From Deltaproteobacteria bacterium (GTDB taxonomy: Bacteria > UBA10199 > SPLOWO2-01-44-7): a DNA stretch of 13,867 bases. Numbering within the stretch: position 1 is the first letter of the stretch; every line of letters starts with the position of its first letter. The position numbers were made by a program, and so were the translations under genes. Under the pieces are notes generated by a model. It ran no database searches. It was not told the origin of the DNA and saw nothing but the letters and a program-made list of their open reading frames with translations. Where the stretch lies: the NCBI GenBank assembly GCA_030688705.1, contig JAUYJH010000047.1:1-13867 (forward strand), given 5' to 3'. Below, one piece after another: positions 1 to 6,424 of the stretch.

Positions 1-264
1 CATGAAGTGGCGGTTGACCGTTTGAGCATTTCAGACCGGATCCATCAGATCATTGCCATTTTTGAAACAAAAGAGACCTGCCGTCTGACCGAGCTTTTAC
101 CGGAGCCCTTGGTCCGCTACGACATCGTCATCACTTTTTTGGCCTTGCTAGAGATGACGCGGCTCAAGATGATTCGGGTTCATCAGGAAGAGCGCTTTGC
201 GGCTCTTTTTATTACAAAGGCGATATCGGAACTGACATTAACCGAAAATATTCAGGAGGCTTGA
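1..264 (+). CDS. scpA: Segregation and condensation protein A, C-terminal fragment (5' end outside window)
   Basis: The frame is open from the first base and ends in TGA at 262-264, so only the last 87 residues are present. ScpA is the kleisin subunit that bridges the SMC heads in the bacterial condensin complex; its C-terminal winged helix binds the SMC ATPase head. The visible part fits that domain: a helical lead-in (SISDRIHQII), then a stretch typical of ScpA C-termini (VITFLALLEMTRLKMIRVHQ), then a short beta/hydrophobic end. The call rests mainly on this motif and on scpB starting one base after the stop (stop 262-264, ATG 266). The internal Met codon near base 7 in another annotation would not be the true start, because the reading frame continues off the window edge. 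Confidence 0.88.
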   Translation, partial: HEVAVDRLSISDRIHQIIAIFETKETCRLTELLPEPLVRYDIVITFLALLEMTRLKMIRVHQEERFAALFITKAISELTLTENIQEA

Positions 265-265
265 A

Positions 266-1087
266 ATGGAAATCAATGAACTCAAACCGATTTTGGAATC
301 GATGATTTTTGCATCCGAGGAACCATTGACCTTGAATGCCATCACACTGGTTTTTCAGGAGACGGGGATTGAAAAAAAGAAATTGGAAGAAGCGCTGGAA
401 TCTTTAGCGAAAGATTATAATGACGATGCCGTGAAGGGATTGATGCTGCGCCAGGTTTCGGGCGGGTGGCAGTTTGCCACCAAACAGACGGTGGCCGACT
501 GGATTCAAAAACTCAATATCGCCAAACCGCGAAGCCTTTCCCATCCTGCGTTAGAGACTTTGGCGGTGATTGCCTATCGCCAGCCGGTGATCCGTTCTGA
601 AATTGAAACGATTCGCGGTGTCGATACGGGGGGTGTTTTGAAAACGCTGTTGGAGCGGGGGTTGATTAAAATCATGGGGCGCAAAGAAGAAGCGGGCCAG
701 CCCTTGATTTACGGAACGACTCCGGCGTTTCTCGAATTATTTCATCTGAATCGTTTGGAAGAGTTGCCGTCGATGAAAGAGATTGAACAGATGGTGGAGG
801 CAACAGCTCCGGCCGCGGAAGGGGAAGAGTTACAGGTGCCGGGTGTTGAAGCCGAGTGGGAGGTGGATGAGGTGTTAGAGGGGGCCGCGCCGTTGGGTCT
901 GGTGGGTGGGGCCGATGACGGAGAGGCCTTGAACGATTTAGAAAACAGTATAAAAGAACTGCGCCGATTGGAAAAAGAGATGTTTCCGAAAGAAGAGGGT
1001 GCCGCAGTTGAAGGGGCTCCCGAAGGCACTTTGGAAGAATCTCCCGCCACTGTCCAACCCGAAGGCCCTTCCGAACCGGAGTTATAG
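266..1087 (+). CDS. scpB: Segregation and condensation protein B
   Basis: ScpB (273 residues) dimerises, binds ScpA and regulates the SMC condensin in the cytoplasm. The start ATG at 266 follows a strong AGGAGG at 254-259 that lies inside the end of scpA, so the two genes are translationally coupled. Family hallmarks are clear: IFASEEPLTL (14-23) in the first winged helix, GGWQFAT (66-72), LSHPALETLAVIAYRQPV (91-108), IRGVDTGGVLKTLLERGLI (116-134), and GRKEEAGQPLIYGTTPAFL (138-156). From about residue 178 the protein has an acidic, Glu/Pro/Ala-rich low-complexity tail of nearly 100 residues, longer than in compact ScpB proteins. Such tails vary between species and are probably disordered. Two terminator hairpins follow the stop. 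Confidence 0.95.
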   Translation: MEINELKPILESMIFASEEPLTLNAITLVFQETGIEKKKLEEALESLAKDYNDDAVKGLMLRQVSGGWQFATKQTVADWIQKLNIAKPRSLSHPALETLAVIAYRQPVIRSEIETIRGVDTGGVLKTLLERGLIKIMGRKEEAGQPLIYGTTPAFLELFHLNRLEELPSMKEIEQMVEATAPAAEGEELQVPGVEAEWEVDEVLEGAAPLGLVGGADDGEALNDLENSIKELRRLEKEMFPKEEGAAVEGAPEGTLEESPATVQPEGPSEPEL

Positions 1088-1108
1088 AAAATGGAAAATG
1101 GAGGAATA

Positions 1109-1134
1109 AAAAAACCAGCCGAAGCTGGTTTTTT
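1109..1134. terminator. Bidirectional intrinsic terminator downstream of scpB and tRNA-fMet
   Basis: Perfect 11-bp inverted repeat: 1109-1119 (AAAAAACCAGC) pairs with 1124-1134 (GCTGGTTTTTT) around a CGAA tetraloop. The A-run on one side and the T-run on the other make it a usable Rho-independent terminator on both strands. It would end scpAB transcription from the left and the tRNA transcription unit from the right. Confidence 0.85.
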
Positions 1135-1143
1135 AACAAGGAA

Positions 1144-1166
1144 ACCGCCGTAAACGGCGGTCTTTT
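1144..1166 (+). terminator. Second intrinsic terminator-like hairpin
   Basis: ACCGCCG (1144-1150) pairs with CGGCGGT (1155-1161) around a TAAA loop, followed by CTTTT. The stem is GC-rich but the U-tract is short, so it probably backs up the stronger hairpin at 1109-1134 for scpAB transcripts. Confidence 0.6.
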
Positions 1167-1177
1167 GTAACTACCGC

Positions 1178-1216
1178 GGCAGTTTGCCTTCGTCCGCTGG
1201 ACGAAGTTTGCCTGCC
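1178..1216. repeat. Imperfect inverted repeat just 3' of the tRNA gene
   Basis: Inner 8-bp arms CTTCGTCC (1188-1195) and GGACGAAG (1199-1206) surround a GCT loop. Outer 5-bp arms GGCAG (1178-1182) and CTGCC (1212-1216) flank them. Between the two stems sits the same TTTGC on both sides as a direct repeat. It lies six bases past the encoded CCA of the tRNA on the minus strand, so it is transcribed in the tRNA 3' trailer. It could be a processing or attenuation hairpin or a copy of a dispersed small repeat; the sequence alone does not decide. Confidence 0.5.
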
Positions 1217-1221
1217 TTGCT

Positions 1222-1298
<77 letters not shown>

Positions 1299-1320
1299 AT
1301 AAATTGTCAAAGACTGGGGG

Positions 1321-1349
1321 GTCTTAGGGGAATTCAGAGGGAATGTCAA
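1321..1349 (-). promoter_or_regulatory. Candidate sigma70-type promoter for tRNA-fMet
   Basis: On the minus strand there is a perfect -35 box TTGACA (1349-1344), a 17-nt spacer and a weak -10 TAAGAC (1326-1321). Transcription would begin about 15 nt upstream of the mature tRNA 5' end at 1298. The -10 matches only three of six consensus positions. A second TTGACA just before the tRNA is too close to serve it. Confidence 0.45.
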
Positions 1350-1350
1350 C

Positions 1351-1376
1351 AGGAAGGCAACACAGGAAGGCAACAT
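1351..1376. repeat. 13-bp tandem duplication
   Basis: AGGAAGGCAACAC (1351-1363) is followed at once by AGGAAGGCAACAT (1364-1376), 12 of 13 identical. It lies between the toxin stop codon and the tRNA promoter candidate. No role is evident. Confidence 0.75.
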
Positions 1377-1377
1377 A

Positions 1378-1650
1378 TCACAAAAACCGATAGACATCCT
1401 TGCGATGGCCAATTTTAATGACAACGATGATAAGAACATGCTGACGTACTTCATAGACAATACGATACTCTCCAACGCGCAAGCGATAAAGAGCATCTGC
1501 CCCTCTTAATTTCTTGATTTTTAAAAGATCGGAAAAAGGGTTTTGAGCCAAGAAAAACAAGGCTTCTGTAACTTTATTCTGAACGGCCCTTGGCAATTTT
1601 TTAAATTCTTTTGCGGCACTTTTGACAAACTCAATTTTGTACGGGCTCAT
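1378..1650 (-). CDS. relE: RelE/ParE-superfamily toxin
   Basis: This 90-residue protein matches the small alpha/beta RelE/ParE toxin fold. Visible pieces are an N-terminal strand YKIEFVKSAAKEFKKLP (4-20), two helices, then LRGADALYRLRVGEYRIVYEV (48-68), the family's central beta-sheet signature, and a C-terminal GHRKDVYRFL. RelE-type members cut mRNA on the ribosome, while ParE-type members poison gyrase. The C-terminal GHR..VY ending and YRLR..EYRI..E favour the RelE/YoeB-like side, but this is not proof. The ATG at 1650 overlaps the stop of the upstream antitoxin gene by four bases (ATGA), the usual arrangement for coupled antitoxin-toxin translation. A relB/dinJ-type partner is replaced here by a ribbon-helix-helix-like protein. 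Confidence 0.88.
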   Translation of the reverse strand: MSPYKIEFVKSAAKEFKKLPRAVQNKVTEALFFLAQNPFSDLLKIKKLRGADALYRLRVGEYRIVYEVRQHVLIIVVIKIGHRKDVYRFL

Positions 1651-1871
1651 TTTTTGGCTTTTTTGCGATTACTCAAAATTTTGTAAAATGGAATTGTATC
1701 TTCATGTCGGCGGACCTGATAGGCCTCCAGGTCCATGGCATCTTCCAATTGTTCCATCAAGGCTTGTTCCACCAAATATTGGAGTTTAAGTCCTCTTTCT
1801 TCACAAAATCGAACGGCCGCTTTTTTTACCTTGGAATCGATGACGGTCGATAAGGTTGTTTGTTTCTTCAT
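1647..1871 (-). CDS. Antitoxin of the RelE-type module, ribbon-helix-helix-like
   Basis: A 74-residue basic protein sits immediately upstream of the RelE-type toxin and overlaps its start by four bases. Its N-terminus (TTLSTVIDSKVKKAAVRF) looks like the DNA-binding strand and first helix of a ribbon-helix-helix repressor. The second helix region follows (LKLQYLVEQALMEQLED). The C-terminal 30 residues (MDLEAYQVRRHEDTIPFYKI, then a Lys/Arg-rich end) would be the part that wraps the toxin. Antitoxins of this kind bind and silence the toxin and repress their own promoter. No Shine-Dalgarno sequence is visible before the ATG, and the candidate promoter would start transcription almost at the ATG, so a leaderless transcript is possible. 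The function is inferred from position and weak fold cues. Confidence 0.75.
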   Translation of the reverse strand: MKKQTTLSTVIDSKVKKAAVRFCEERGLKLQYLVEQALMEQLEDAMDLEAYQVRRHEDTIPFYKILSNRKKAKK

Positions 1872-1877
1872 ATTCAG

Positions 1878-1905
1878 AGTTTACCGAAAAATAATGAAAA
1901 ATCAA
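1878..1905 (-). promoter_or_regulatory. Candidate promoter of the toxin-antitoxin pair with overlapping AT palindrome
   Basis: On the minus strand, TTGATT (1905-1900) and TAAACT (1883-1878) are separated by 16 nt; each matches four of six consensus positions. The -35 lies within an AT palindrome, AAAAAT (1897-1902) and ATTTTT (1907-1912), that could be an operator for the antitoxin. The 43-bp gap to the upstream gene holds nothing else. Confidence 0.35.
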
Positions 1906-1914
1906 TATTTTTAA

Positions 1915-3138
1915 TTAAATTTCCGGAAAAAGATCACTCAAACGCTGCCTTTCAGCCTTGAGATGATTTTCCAATCTTGCCAATCCTTCCACATCCCCCT
2001 CTTTCAACTGTTGTGACAGCATTGCAACCGTGGTGGGCAGATGCTCCAGCGCCTGTGTCAGCTGTGCGGTCAATGCCCGCTGTTCCTTGGGGGGCATGAG
2101 CGCCACCATTTCCGGCGTCAAGCTGGCCAGCTCGAATTCTCCCCTGGCATTTTTGAGAAGCCCTTTTTGCGGGGGCGATGCCAGCCTATTTTCGCCAAAG
2201 TCAAGAACGGCCATGACATGATCGACACGGTCTTGCACGGTTAATGTCCAACCAAGCAGTTTCAGGTGCTTTTGCAAAATAGGTTCCCTCTCCGGATGGG
2301 GTGGCCATGTTTCCGGACGAAGATGGGCCCCTCCATCCCATATCCGGCCACAGGTATTGATCATCACCAGACGGCCGTGTTCCCACCGGCGCACCGGGAA
2401 ATTGTTGTGGAACCAATAGATCAGGTTGTCGGCAACTTCCCGCAGGACGTGCCGCACCCGGAACCCTTGAGTTCCCAAAACGGTTTTTGCAATATGGGTA
2501 TGAAACCGGAAAATACGGCGCAGGGTATTATCCCATTCTTGTCCTCTTTGGAGTTTGTCGAGTTCCATGGTGATGACGGAGGAGAGGGCCGCCCCAAACT
2601 GTGTTCCCGAAGTAAACAGGGTGTTGAGCCATTCCCTGTCGGGTGATTGTGCCGCCACGGCCGCCTTGAGCGATGTCATTCCCTTCATGGCAACCTGCAA
2701 TTTTCGGTTGATTCTTTCTAGGCCCGTCCGGTCATCCCGTGAAAGACCGTAAACGGCATCCAACACCTTGAGAGCCAGACGCTCCATATCATCTAGATAC
2801 ATGTGGGCGATGATTTCCGGTGCGTCTTTGTCCGTGGCAAAACGGGCCGCCCGGAACCAGTCTCTCTGTGGTGTGTTGCCGATGATGGCAGAGAGTCTTT
2901 CCCGGGCGGTGGCGACGGTATCGGGCGAACCCCCGTTGACGGCCAGGACCATCGCTGTTTTGAATGCTTCGGCCGCGGTCGGGTCGGCCCCCTCAAGTCC
3001 TTCTGAAATGGCAACGATATTGTATTGGACGGCAGGATCGGCAAGATTGGCCTGCAAGAGGGCGGCCGCCACCGCATCGGCCTCAAAAACGGCTCTTCCC
3101 TGCAGCCCCAAAAGTGTCGGCATGTTTGCGAAGATCAT
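1915..3138 (-). CDS. Unrecognised 407-residue protein, kinase-less relative of the upstream histidine-kinase-like protein
   Basis: I do not recognise a named family. No signal peptide or membrane segment is clear; the protein is mostly helical and Ala/Leu-rich to about residue 240. Its N-terminus (TLLGLQGRAVFEADAVAAAL, 8-27) resembles that of the large protein encoded upstream (GLFIGLTPETAVFKEIAA). Residues 195-300 carry one copy of a module shared with that protein: KLQ...W (195-202), an aromatic stretch YWFHNNFPVRRW (241-252), WPPHPE (278-283), then LLGW (294-297). The C-terminal EGLARLE...RLSDLFP (384-405) also matches EGLRTQK...RLARLFP in the larger protein. The histidine phosphoacceptor and ATP-binding motifs are absent. 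No good Shine-Dalgarno precedes the ATG at 3138; ATG 3123 is an alternative. A scaffold or competitor of the kinase-like protein is my inference. Confidence 0.8.
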   Translation of the reverse strand: MIFANMPTLLGLQGRAVFEADAVAAALLQANLADPAVQYNIVAISEGLEGADPTAAEAFKTAMVLAVNGGSPDTVATARERLSAIIGNTPQRDWFRAARFATDKDAPEIIAHMYLDDMERLALKVLDAVYGLSRDDRTGLERINRKLQVAMKGMTSLKAAVAAQSPDREWLNTLFTSGTQFGAALSSVITMELDKLQRGQEWDNTLRRIFRFHTHIAKTVLGTQGFRVRHVLREVADNLIYWFHNNFPVRRWEHGRLVMINTCGRIWDGGAHLRPETWPPHPEREPILQKHLKLLGWTLTVQDRVDHVMAVLDFGENRLASPPQKGLLKNARGEFELASLTPEMVALMPPKEQRALTAQLTQALEHLPTTVAMLSQQLKEGDVEGLARLENHLKAERQRLSDLFPEI

Positions 3139-3168
3139 CGCTTTTTGGATCCAAAAACAACCGCAATT

Positions 3169-3243
3169 TTATGTTTTTCTTTGGGCATTCAAAGCCTCGC
3201 CGAGGTTTAATCCGAACAATGTCGCTGTGCCGTGGGTGATCAT
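3169..3243 (-). CDS. Possible 24-residue small ORF overlapping the kinase-like gene's stop
   Basis: ATG at 3243-3241 overlaps the TGA of the large kinase-like gene (ATGA), and GAGGTAAGG just upstream is a good ribosome-binding site. The peptide runs MITHGTATLFGL, then NLGEALNAQRKT, then TAA. It is in the same frame as the 407-residue gene that starts 30 nt after its stop. TATLFGLNLGEAL resembles the N-termini of both neighbours (PTLLGLQGRAVF and SGLFIGLTPETAV). It may be a remnant of a third paralogue, a leader peptide that couples translation of the next gene, or chance. Confidence 0.45.
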   Translation of the reverse strand: MITHGTATLFGLNLGEALNAQRKT

Positions 3244-5936
3244 TTTTGCCTTACCTCTATCAATAGGGTTTGTGTCTCTTCAATGATATTCAGTTCCCAT
3301 CCCAAAAGATCCAACACCAATTGCAAGGCTGGTTGTTTTTCCGGTTTGGGGGGCCACGGAAAATCGTGGAAGGGATTGCCGATTTCTGAATGTTTCACCT
3401 TTTCTGTTTCAGAAAGGTCATAGGTCAAAAACCAGCTTTTGTTTTTGGCATCCCAAATCTCGGCCGGTTTTCGGAATTGCAGTAGTTCTACCAAAGCCGT
3501 AGCCAATTCTTTGAAGAGAAAATCGACCGGCAATGTACCGGTATCGCCCACCCCCATTTCTTCCGCAGGGAAGGGATAAACCGGAATTTCTTCAAGGGCC
3601 TCTTCCAGCGTCGCCCTGCCCGTATCCGCCTCTTCCGCTCCCAGATCCATGCCTGTGACGATTATGGCGGCAATTTGTTTGAGCCCCGACTGAATTTTGA
3701 ACATGACTTCATTCAGATGCCGGTCTTCTGATTGGGGAAAAAGACGTGCCAGTCTTCGAAATTCCTTATCAAAAAGTTCCTTTTGCGTTCTCAATCCTTC
3801 ATGGGTCAAGAGGGGGCGCAAGACCCTTTCGTTGCCCAACAAAAGCTCTCTGATTTCTTCCGCCAGTTTTTTGGCCAAAGGAGGAATCTCTTCTTTCGGA
3901 ATGGAGTTGGGGGCAATCAGTCGGACAGTGACCCCCCCATTTTCATTCACATCGGTTTTCATTTTCCATCCCAATAATTTGAGATAGCTTTTGAACCACA
4001 AATCGTTTTCCGGATCGGGGGGCCAGCTGGCCGGTTTGAAATTTTGGACGTTTTTGGGAGTCCGTTCCGCGCGCCCCACGAATTTCCAGCCGTCGCTCAA
4101 ACGGAGCCGGTAGGAAAAATTGGCATCCAGCCACGCAAACAGCGTGTCTTCCAGCTCCACAAAACCGCGGGAAGAGCCGTGGTAAAAAGTGCCGTCGTTC
4201 TGGAGTTTCCGTTTGACGATCTCTTCGGGATCGCGGAGCATTTTTTTTGCCGCATCCCAGCCGATCTTTTTTTCTTGCAGTTTTTTGAGGGCGATACCGA
4301 CATCGATTTGCGCGTAAGCCACCTGTCCGATGGCTGTCCAGAGGGCGCGGTAGAGTTTGACAACGGGAGATGTCTCGGTGAGGCACGCCCACTCGTCGAG
4401 TTTCTTCATTTTTTCATCGAACTCCCGGTAAGTCTTTTCCCAGCCCTGCAGGTCGTCTTTTTCAAGGCTTTGAAGCTGTTGATAGAGGGTAATGGATTGC
4501 GCATAAACCCAGTTAAAAACATCTTCTGCAAACCCTATCTGCTGTTCCGGGGAGAGGGAATCTATTTCGCCGACAGACACGGTTTGCCACGCAATTTTTT
4601 GACGCAGACCGGGCCTGATGTGAAACGTTGTCCCTTCGCCGGATGTCGATTGTCGTTTTAGCCCCCAGCCGATTTCTTCGAGTCTTTTGCGGAGGATATC
4701 CTGCCCATAGCCGGTGCCGCGAATGACAACCTCTCCGTCGCCGTTTGTCATCCCCAGGCCGTTGTCGGCCACGATCAGAGTGTTTGTGGCGGCATTCCAC
4801 TCCACGCGGATCCAGTGTTTCTCTTTTTTGGGGTCGTAATATTTAAGACCGTTGTTGATGAGTTCAAACAGGGCCATTTCCAGTCCGTTGCGTTCTTTCG
4901 GATGCATGTGCAAGGGGATGCCCACTTGAACATCAATATGCACGTCGACGACAGACGAGATGATGGAACGGATATTTTTTCGGGCGGCCAGTTTGACAAT
5001 GCCGTCGAGAAACGCCGCGTCTGCATTGCCGAAATACCACTCGGGAAGGGGAGAGTCGGGCTTCAGTTTTCCGCAGACGATGGAGTCTCCCATTTTATAC
5101 AGATGCCCCAGCGGGGTTTGTATTTCGTCATGGACAATCCGGTTGGCCTCTTCACACTTTTTCCAGTCGCCGATGACTTCGTCTTTTTTGGCATCAAGGG
5201 CGCGCAATACACGGCCAAAGGCTGTTTCAAAGGCGGTCATTTGGAGACCGGCCGTGTGCCAGTTACGGGTGTCCTGCAGTAATTTTTGGAGATGTTGATC
5301 TTCTTCGTCGAGAATCTTCCTGGCCATTTCGGCAAAGGCCATTCGGTCTTTGGCATTGGCCATCTTTTCCAGATGAGCGAGGATACGCAGGACAATCGAA
5401 GCCGCCTGTTTCATGGGGGAGAGACCCCCCGCAATTTCAACGAGTGCCTCTTTGGCCCAGAGATCGCCATAAGCCGCCTGTGCTCCGAGGCTTCCGAGCG
5501 CTTTTTCATTTTTACCGTCCTGCGATTGCGCGATATTTACGGAAGTGGCCTTGCTGCCGATGGCTTTTCTGGCACTGGTGAGATTGTCATCAAAAGTCGA
5601 CAAGATGCCGCCATGCATGGCCCCCATTTTTTTGCTTTTATCCAGCACGGTTTTCCACTGGTCGTTGGAGAGGCCTCTGACAACATTGGCCAGTGCAAAT
5701 TGGGCCTGTCTTCCCAGAACATCTTCACTGCGGGCAAAAGCGCCCTGCATTTGCGAGAAGGATTTTTTGTATTGGGCCCCCAAAGCGGCATCGGCGCCGG
5801 CAATGGCCTCCCCCAAAATAGAGGCATCGAGACCCAGAAGATCGGCAGAGGCCAAAGCATCGGCGGCGATTTCTTTAAAAACGGCCGTTTCGGGGGTAAG
5901 GCCGATAAATAATCCTGATGAGACAGAGATCAACAT
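3240..5936 (-). CDS. Soluble histidine-kinase-like protein with two WPPxPE/LLGW modules
   Basis: The 898 residues are counted from ATG 5936; GTG at 5939 is possible. No transmembrane segment or signal peptide is visible. Residues 1-250 are Ala-rich and helical. A dimerisation/phosphotransfer-like H-box follows, IVHDEIQTPLG, with His269. Then come ATP-binding motifs of the GHKL fold: N-box ELINNGLKYY (358-367, Asn362), G1 DNGLGM (391-396), G2 GTGYG (407-411), and GEGTTF (433-438). The expected reaction is autophosphorylation of His269. The C-terminal half is not a known output domain to me. It holds two copies of WPPxPE-x10-LLGW (638-657 and 861-880), the first preceded by KLQ...W at 552-560. 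No response regulator lies in the window. No Shine-Dalgarno is visible before the start; TTTTATAAG about 40 nt upstream could be a -10. The kinase assignment is solid at motif level; activity is untested. Confidence 0.85.
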   Translation of the reverse strand: MLISVSSGLFIGLTPETAVFKEIAADALASADLLGLDASILGEAIAGADAALGAQYKKSFSQMQGAFARSEDVLGRQAQFALANVVRGLSNDQWKTVLDKSKKMGAMHGGILSTFDDNLTSARKAIGSKATSVNIAQSQDGKNEKALGSLGAQAAYGDLWAKEALVEIAGGLSPMKQAASIVLRILAHLEKMANAKDRMAFAEMARKILDEEDQHLQKLLQDTRNWHTAGLQMTAFETAFGRVLRALDAKKDEVIGDWKKCEEANRIVHDEIQTPLGHLYKMGDSIVCGKLKPDSPLPEWYFGNADAAFLDGIVKLAARKNIRSIISSVVDVHIDVQVGIPLHMHPKERNGLEMALFELINNGLKYYDPKKEKHWIRVEWNAATNTLIVADNGLGMTNGDGEVVIRGTGYGQDILRKRLEEIGWGLKRQSTSGEGTTFHIRPGLRQKIAWQTVSVGEIDSLSPEQQIGFAEDVFNWVYAQSITLYQQLQSLEKDDLQGWEKTYREFDEKMKKLDEWACLTETSPVVKLYRALWTAIGQVAYAQIDVGIALKKLQEKKIGWDAAKKMLRDPEEIVKRKLQNDGTFYHGSSRGFVELEDTLFAWLDANFSYRLRLSDGWKFVGRAERTPKNVQNFKPASWPPDPENDLWFKSYLKLLGWKMKTDVNENGGVTVRLIAPNSIPKEEIPPLAKKLAEEIRELLLGNERVLRPLLTHEGLRTQKELFDKEFRRLARLFPQSEDRHLNEVMFKIQSGLKQIAAIIVTGMDLGAEEADTGRATLEEALEEIPVYPFPAEEMGVGDTGTLPVDFLFKELATALVELLQFRKPAEIWDAKNKSWFLTYDLSETEKVKHSEIGNPFHDFPWPPKPEKQPALQLVLDLLGWELNIIEETQTLLIEVRQK

Positions 5937-5995
5937 CACTTAAGTTATCGTCAATTATCGGAAAAAGTTGCTTATAAAAGCTCCCCATCCTTATT

Positions 5996-6046
5996 CCCCT
6001 CTCCCCTCGTGGGAGAGGGTGGCCGAAGGCCGGGTGAGGGGCCACA
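5996..6046. repeat. GC-rich palindromic intergenic repeat (REP-like)
   Basis: CCCTCTCCC (5997-6005) pairs with GGGAGAGGG (6011-6019). A second small stem GGCC-GAA-GGCC (6021-6031) follows, then CGGGTGAGGGG. This CCCTCTCCC/GGGTGAGGGG layout is a widespread type of bacterial intergenic repeat. It could terminate or stabilise transcripts on either strand. Confidence 0.8.
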
Positions 6047-6082
6047 TTGTCGAGATGGGGTGATGGGGGCCGCGTGATTTGG

Positions 6083-6122
6083 TCTCCCTCTCCCCAACCC
6101 TCCCCCATCAAGGGGGAGGGAG
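6083..6122. repeat. Second GC-rich palindromic repeat
   Basis: CCCTCCCCC (6098-6106) and GGGGGAGGG (6112-6120) form a perfect 9-bp stem with loop ATCAA, preceded by CTCCCTCTCCCCAA. It is the same style of pyrimidine/purine-rich repeat as the one at 5996-6046 and may be its partner in a composite element spanning 5996-6122. Confidence 0.75.
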
Positions 6123-6138
6123 TAATTTGTTGCTTTCT

Positions 6139-6324
6139 TCAACCAGCAGGGCGGAAAGAGCTGTAATTCTTGGCAATCCCGGCGATCTGGCCCTTTTTTC
6201 TTTCCCAGCAATAGCGATTCGCAAGCCCTTCAAAGGCACGGCCGCGCGGGGGGTCGGTTTCCAGATAAATGTCGGGAAGAACAAGGGTGGCATCTTCCCC
6301 CAGTGCAGGGGCCAAGACCGTGGC
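6139..6324 (-). pseudogene. Coding-like gene remnant without start codon, product not recognised
   Basis: The frame is open on the minus strand for 61 codons from an in-frame stop at 6327-6325 to TGA at 6141-6139, with no ATG. Its translation looks like real protein: LVLPDIYLETDPPRGRAFEG, then LANRY, then KGQIAGIAKNYSSFRPAG. I cannot name the family. The lack of a start, the upstream stop and the abutting repeat at 6122 suggest a truncated C-terminal piece of a lost gene. Chance open frame is the alternative, but the residue composition argues against it. Confidence 0.4.
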
Positions 6325-6424
6325 TTATCTGAATTCGCGCCGGCGGGAGGGGCTTCTCATTATTAAAGATTATCTGTTGCCCCTGATCCGTTTTGTCATT
6401 GAGCGGGAGTATCACGCTGTTTGA

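Larger units (their letters stand above)
5937..6424. other. Intergenic region of about 490 bp without an intact gene
   Basis: Between the start of the kinase-like gene and the end of hepT lie two GC-rich palindromic repeats (5996-6046 and 6083-6122) and then a coding-like minus-strand fragment (6139-6324). There is also a 51-codon plus-strand ORF (6269-6424) with no ribosome-binding site. The promoter for the kinase-like gene must be in or near 5940-5995, but no convincing -35/-10 pair can be picked. The mixture of repeats and oppositely oriented coding fragments looks like a rearrangement scar. Confidence 0.6.

Noticed and set aside
672..1139. Minus-strand open frame within scpB
   Set aside because: It is proline/leucine-rich antisense of the acidic ScpB tail and runs across the terminator.
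1300..1314. Second TTGACA just upstream of tRNA-fMet as a -35 box
   Set aside because: It lies within about 15 bases of the tRNA 5' end, leaving no room for a -10 and start site.
4044..4661. Plus-strand open frame (205 codons) opposite the kinase-like gene
   Set aside because: It is a shadow of the coding strand; the kinase motifs and paralogy support only the minus-strand frame.
5996..6122. CRISPR-like repeats
   Set aside because: The GC-rich units are palindromic, unequal and not regularly spaced, and no cas gene is present.
6269..6424. Plus-strand 51-codon ORF ending at TGA 6422-6424
   Set aside because: There is no ribosome-binding site, and it overlaps the minus-strand coding-like fragment; kept only as part of the scar described in the findings.
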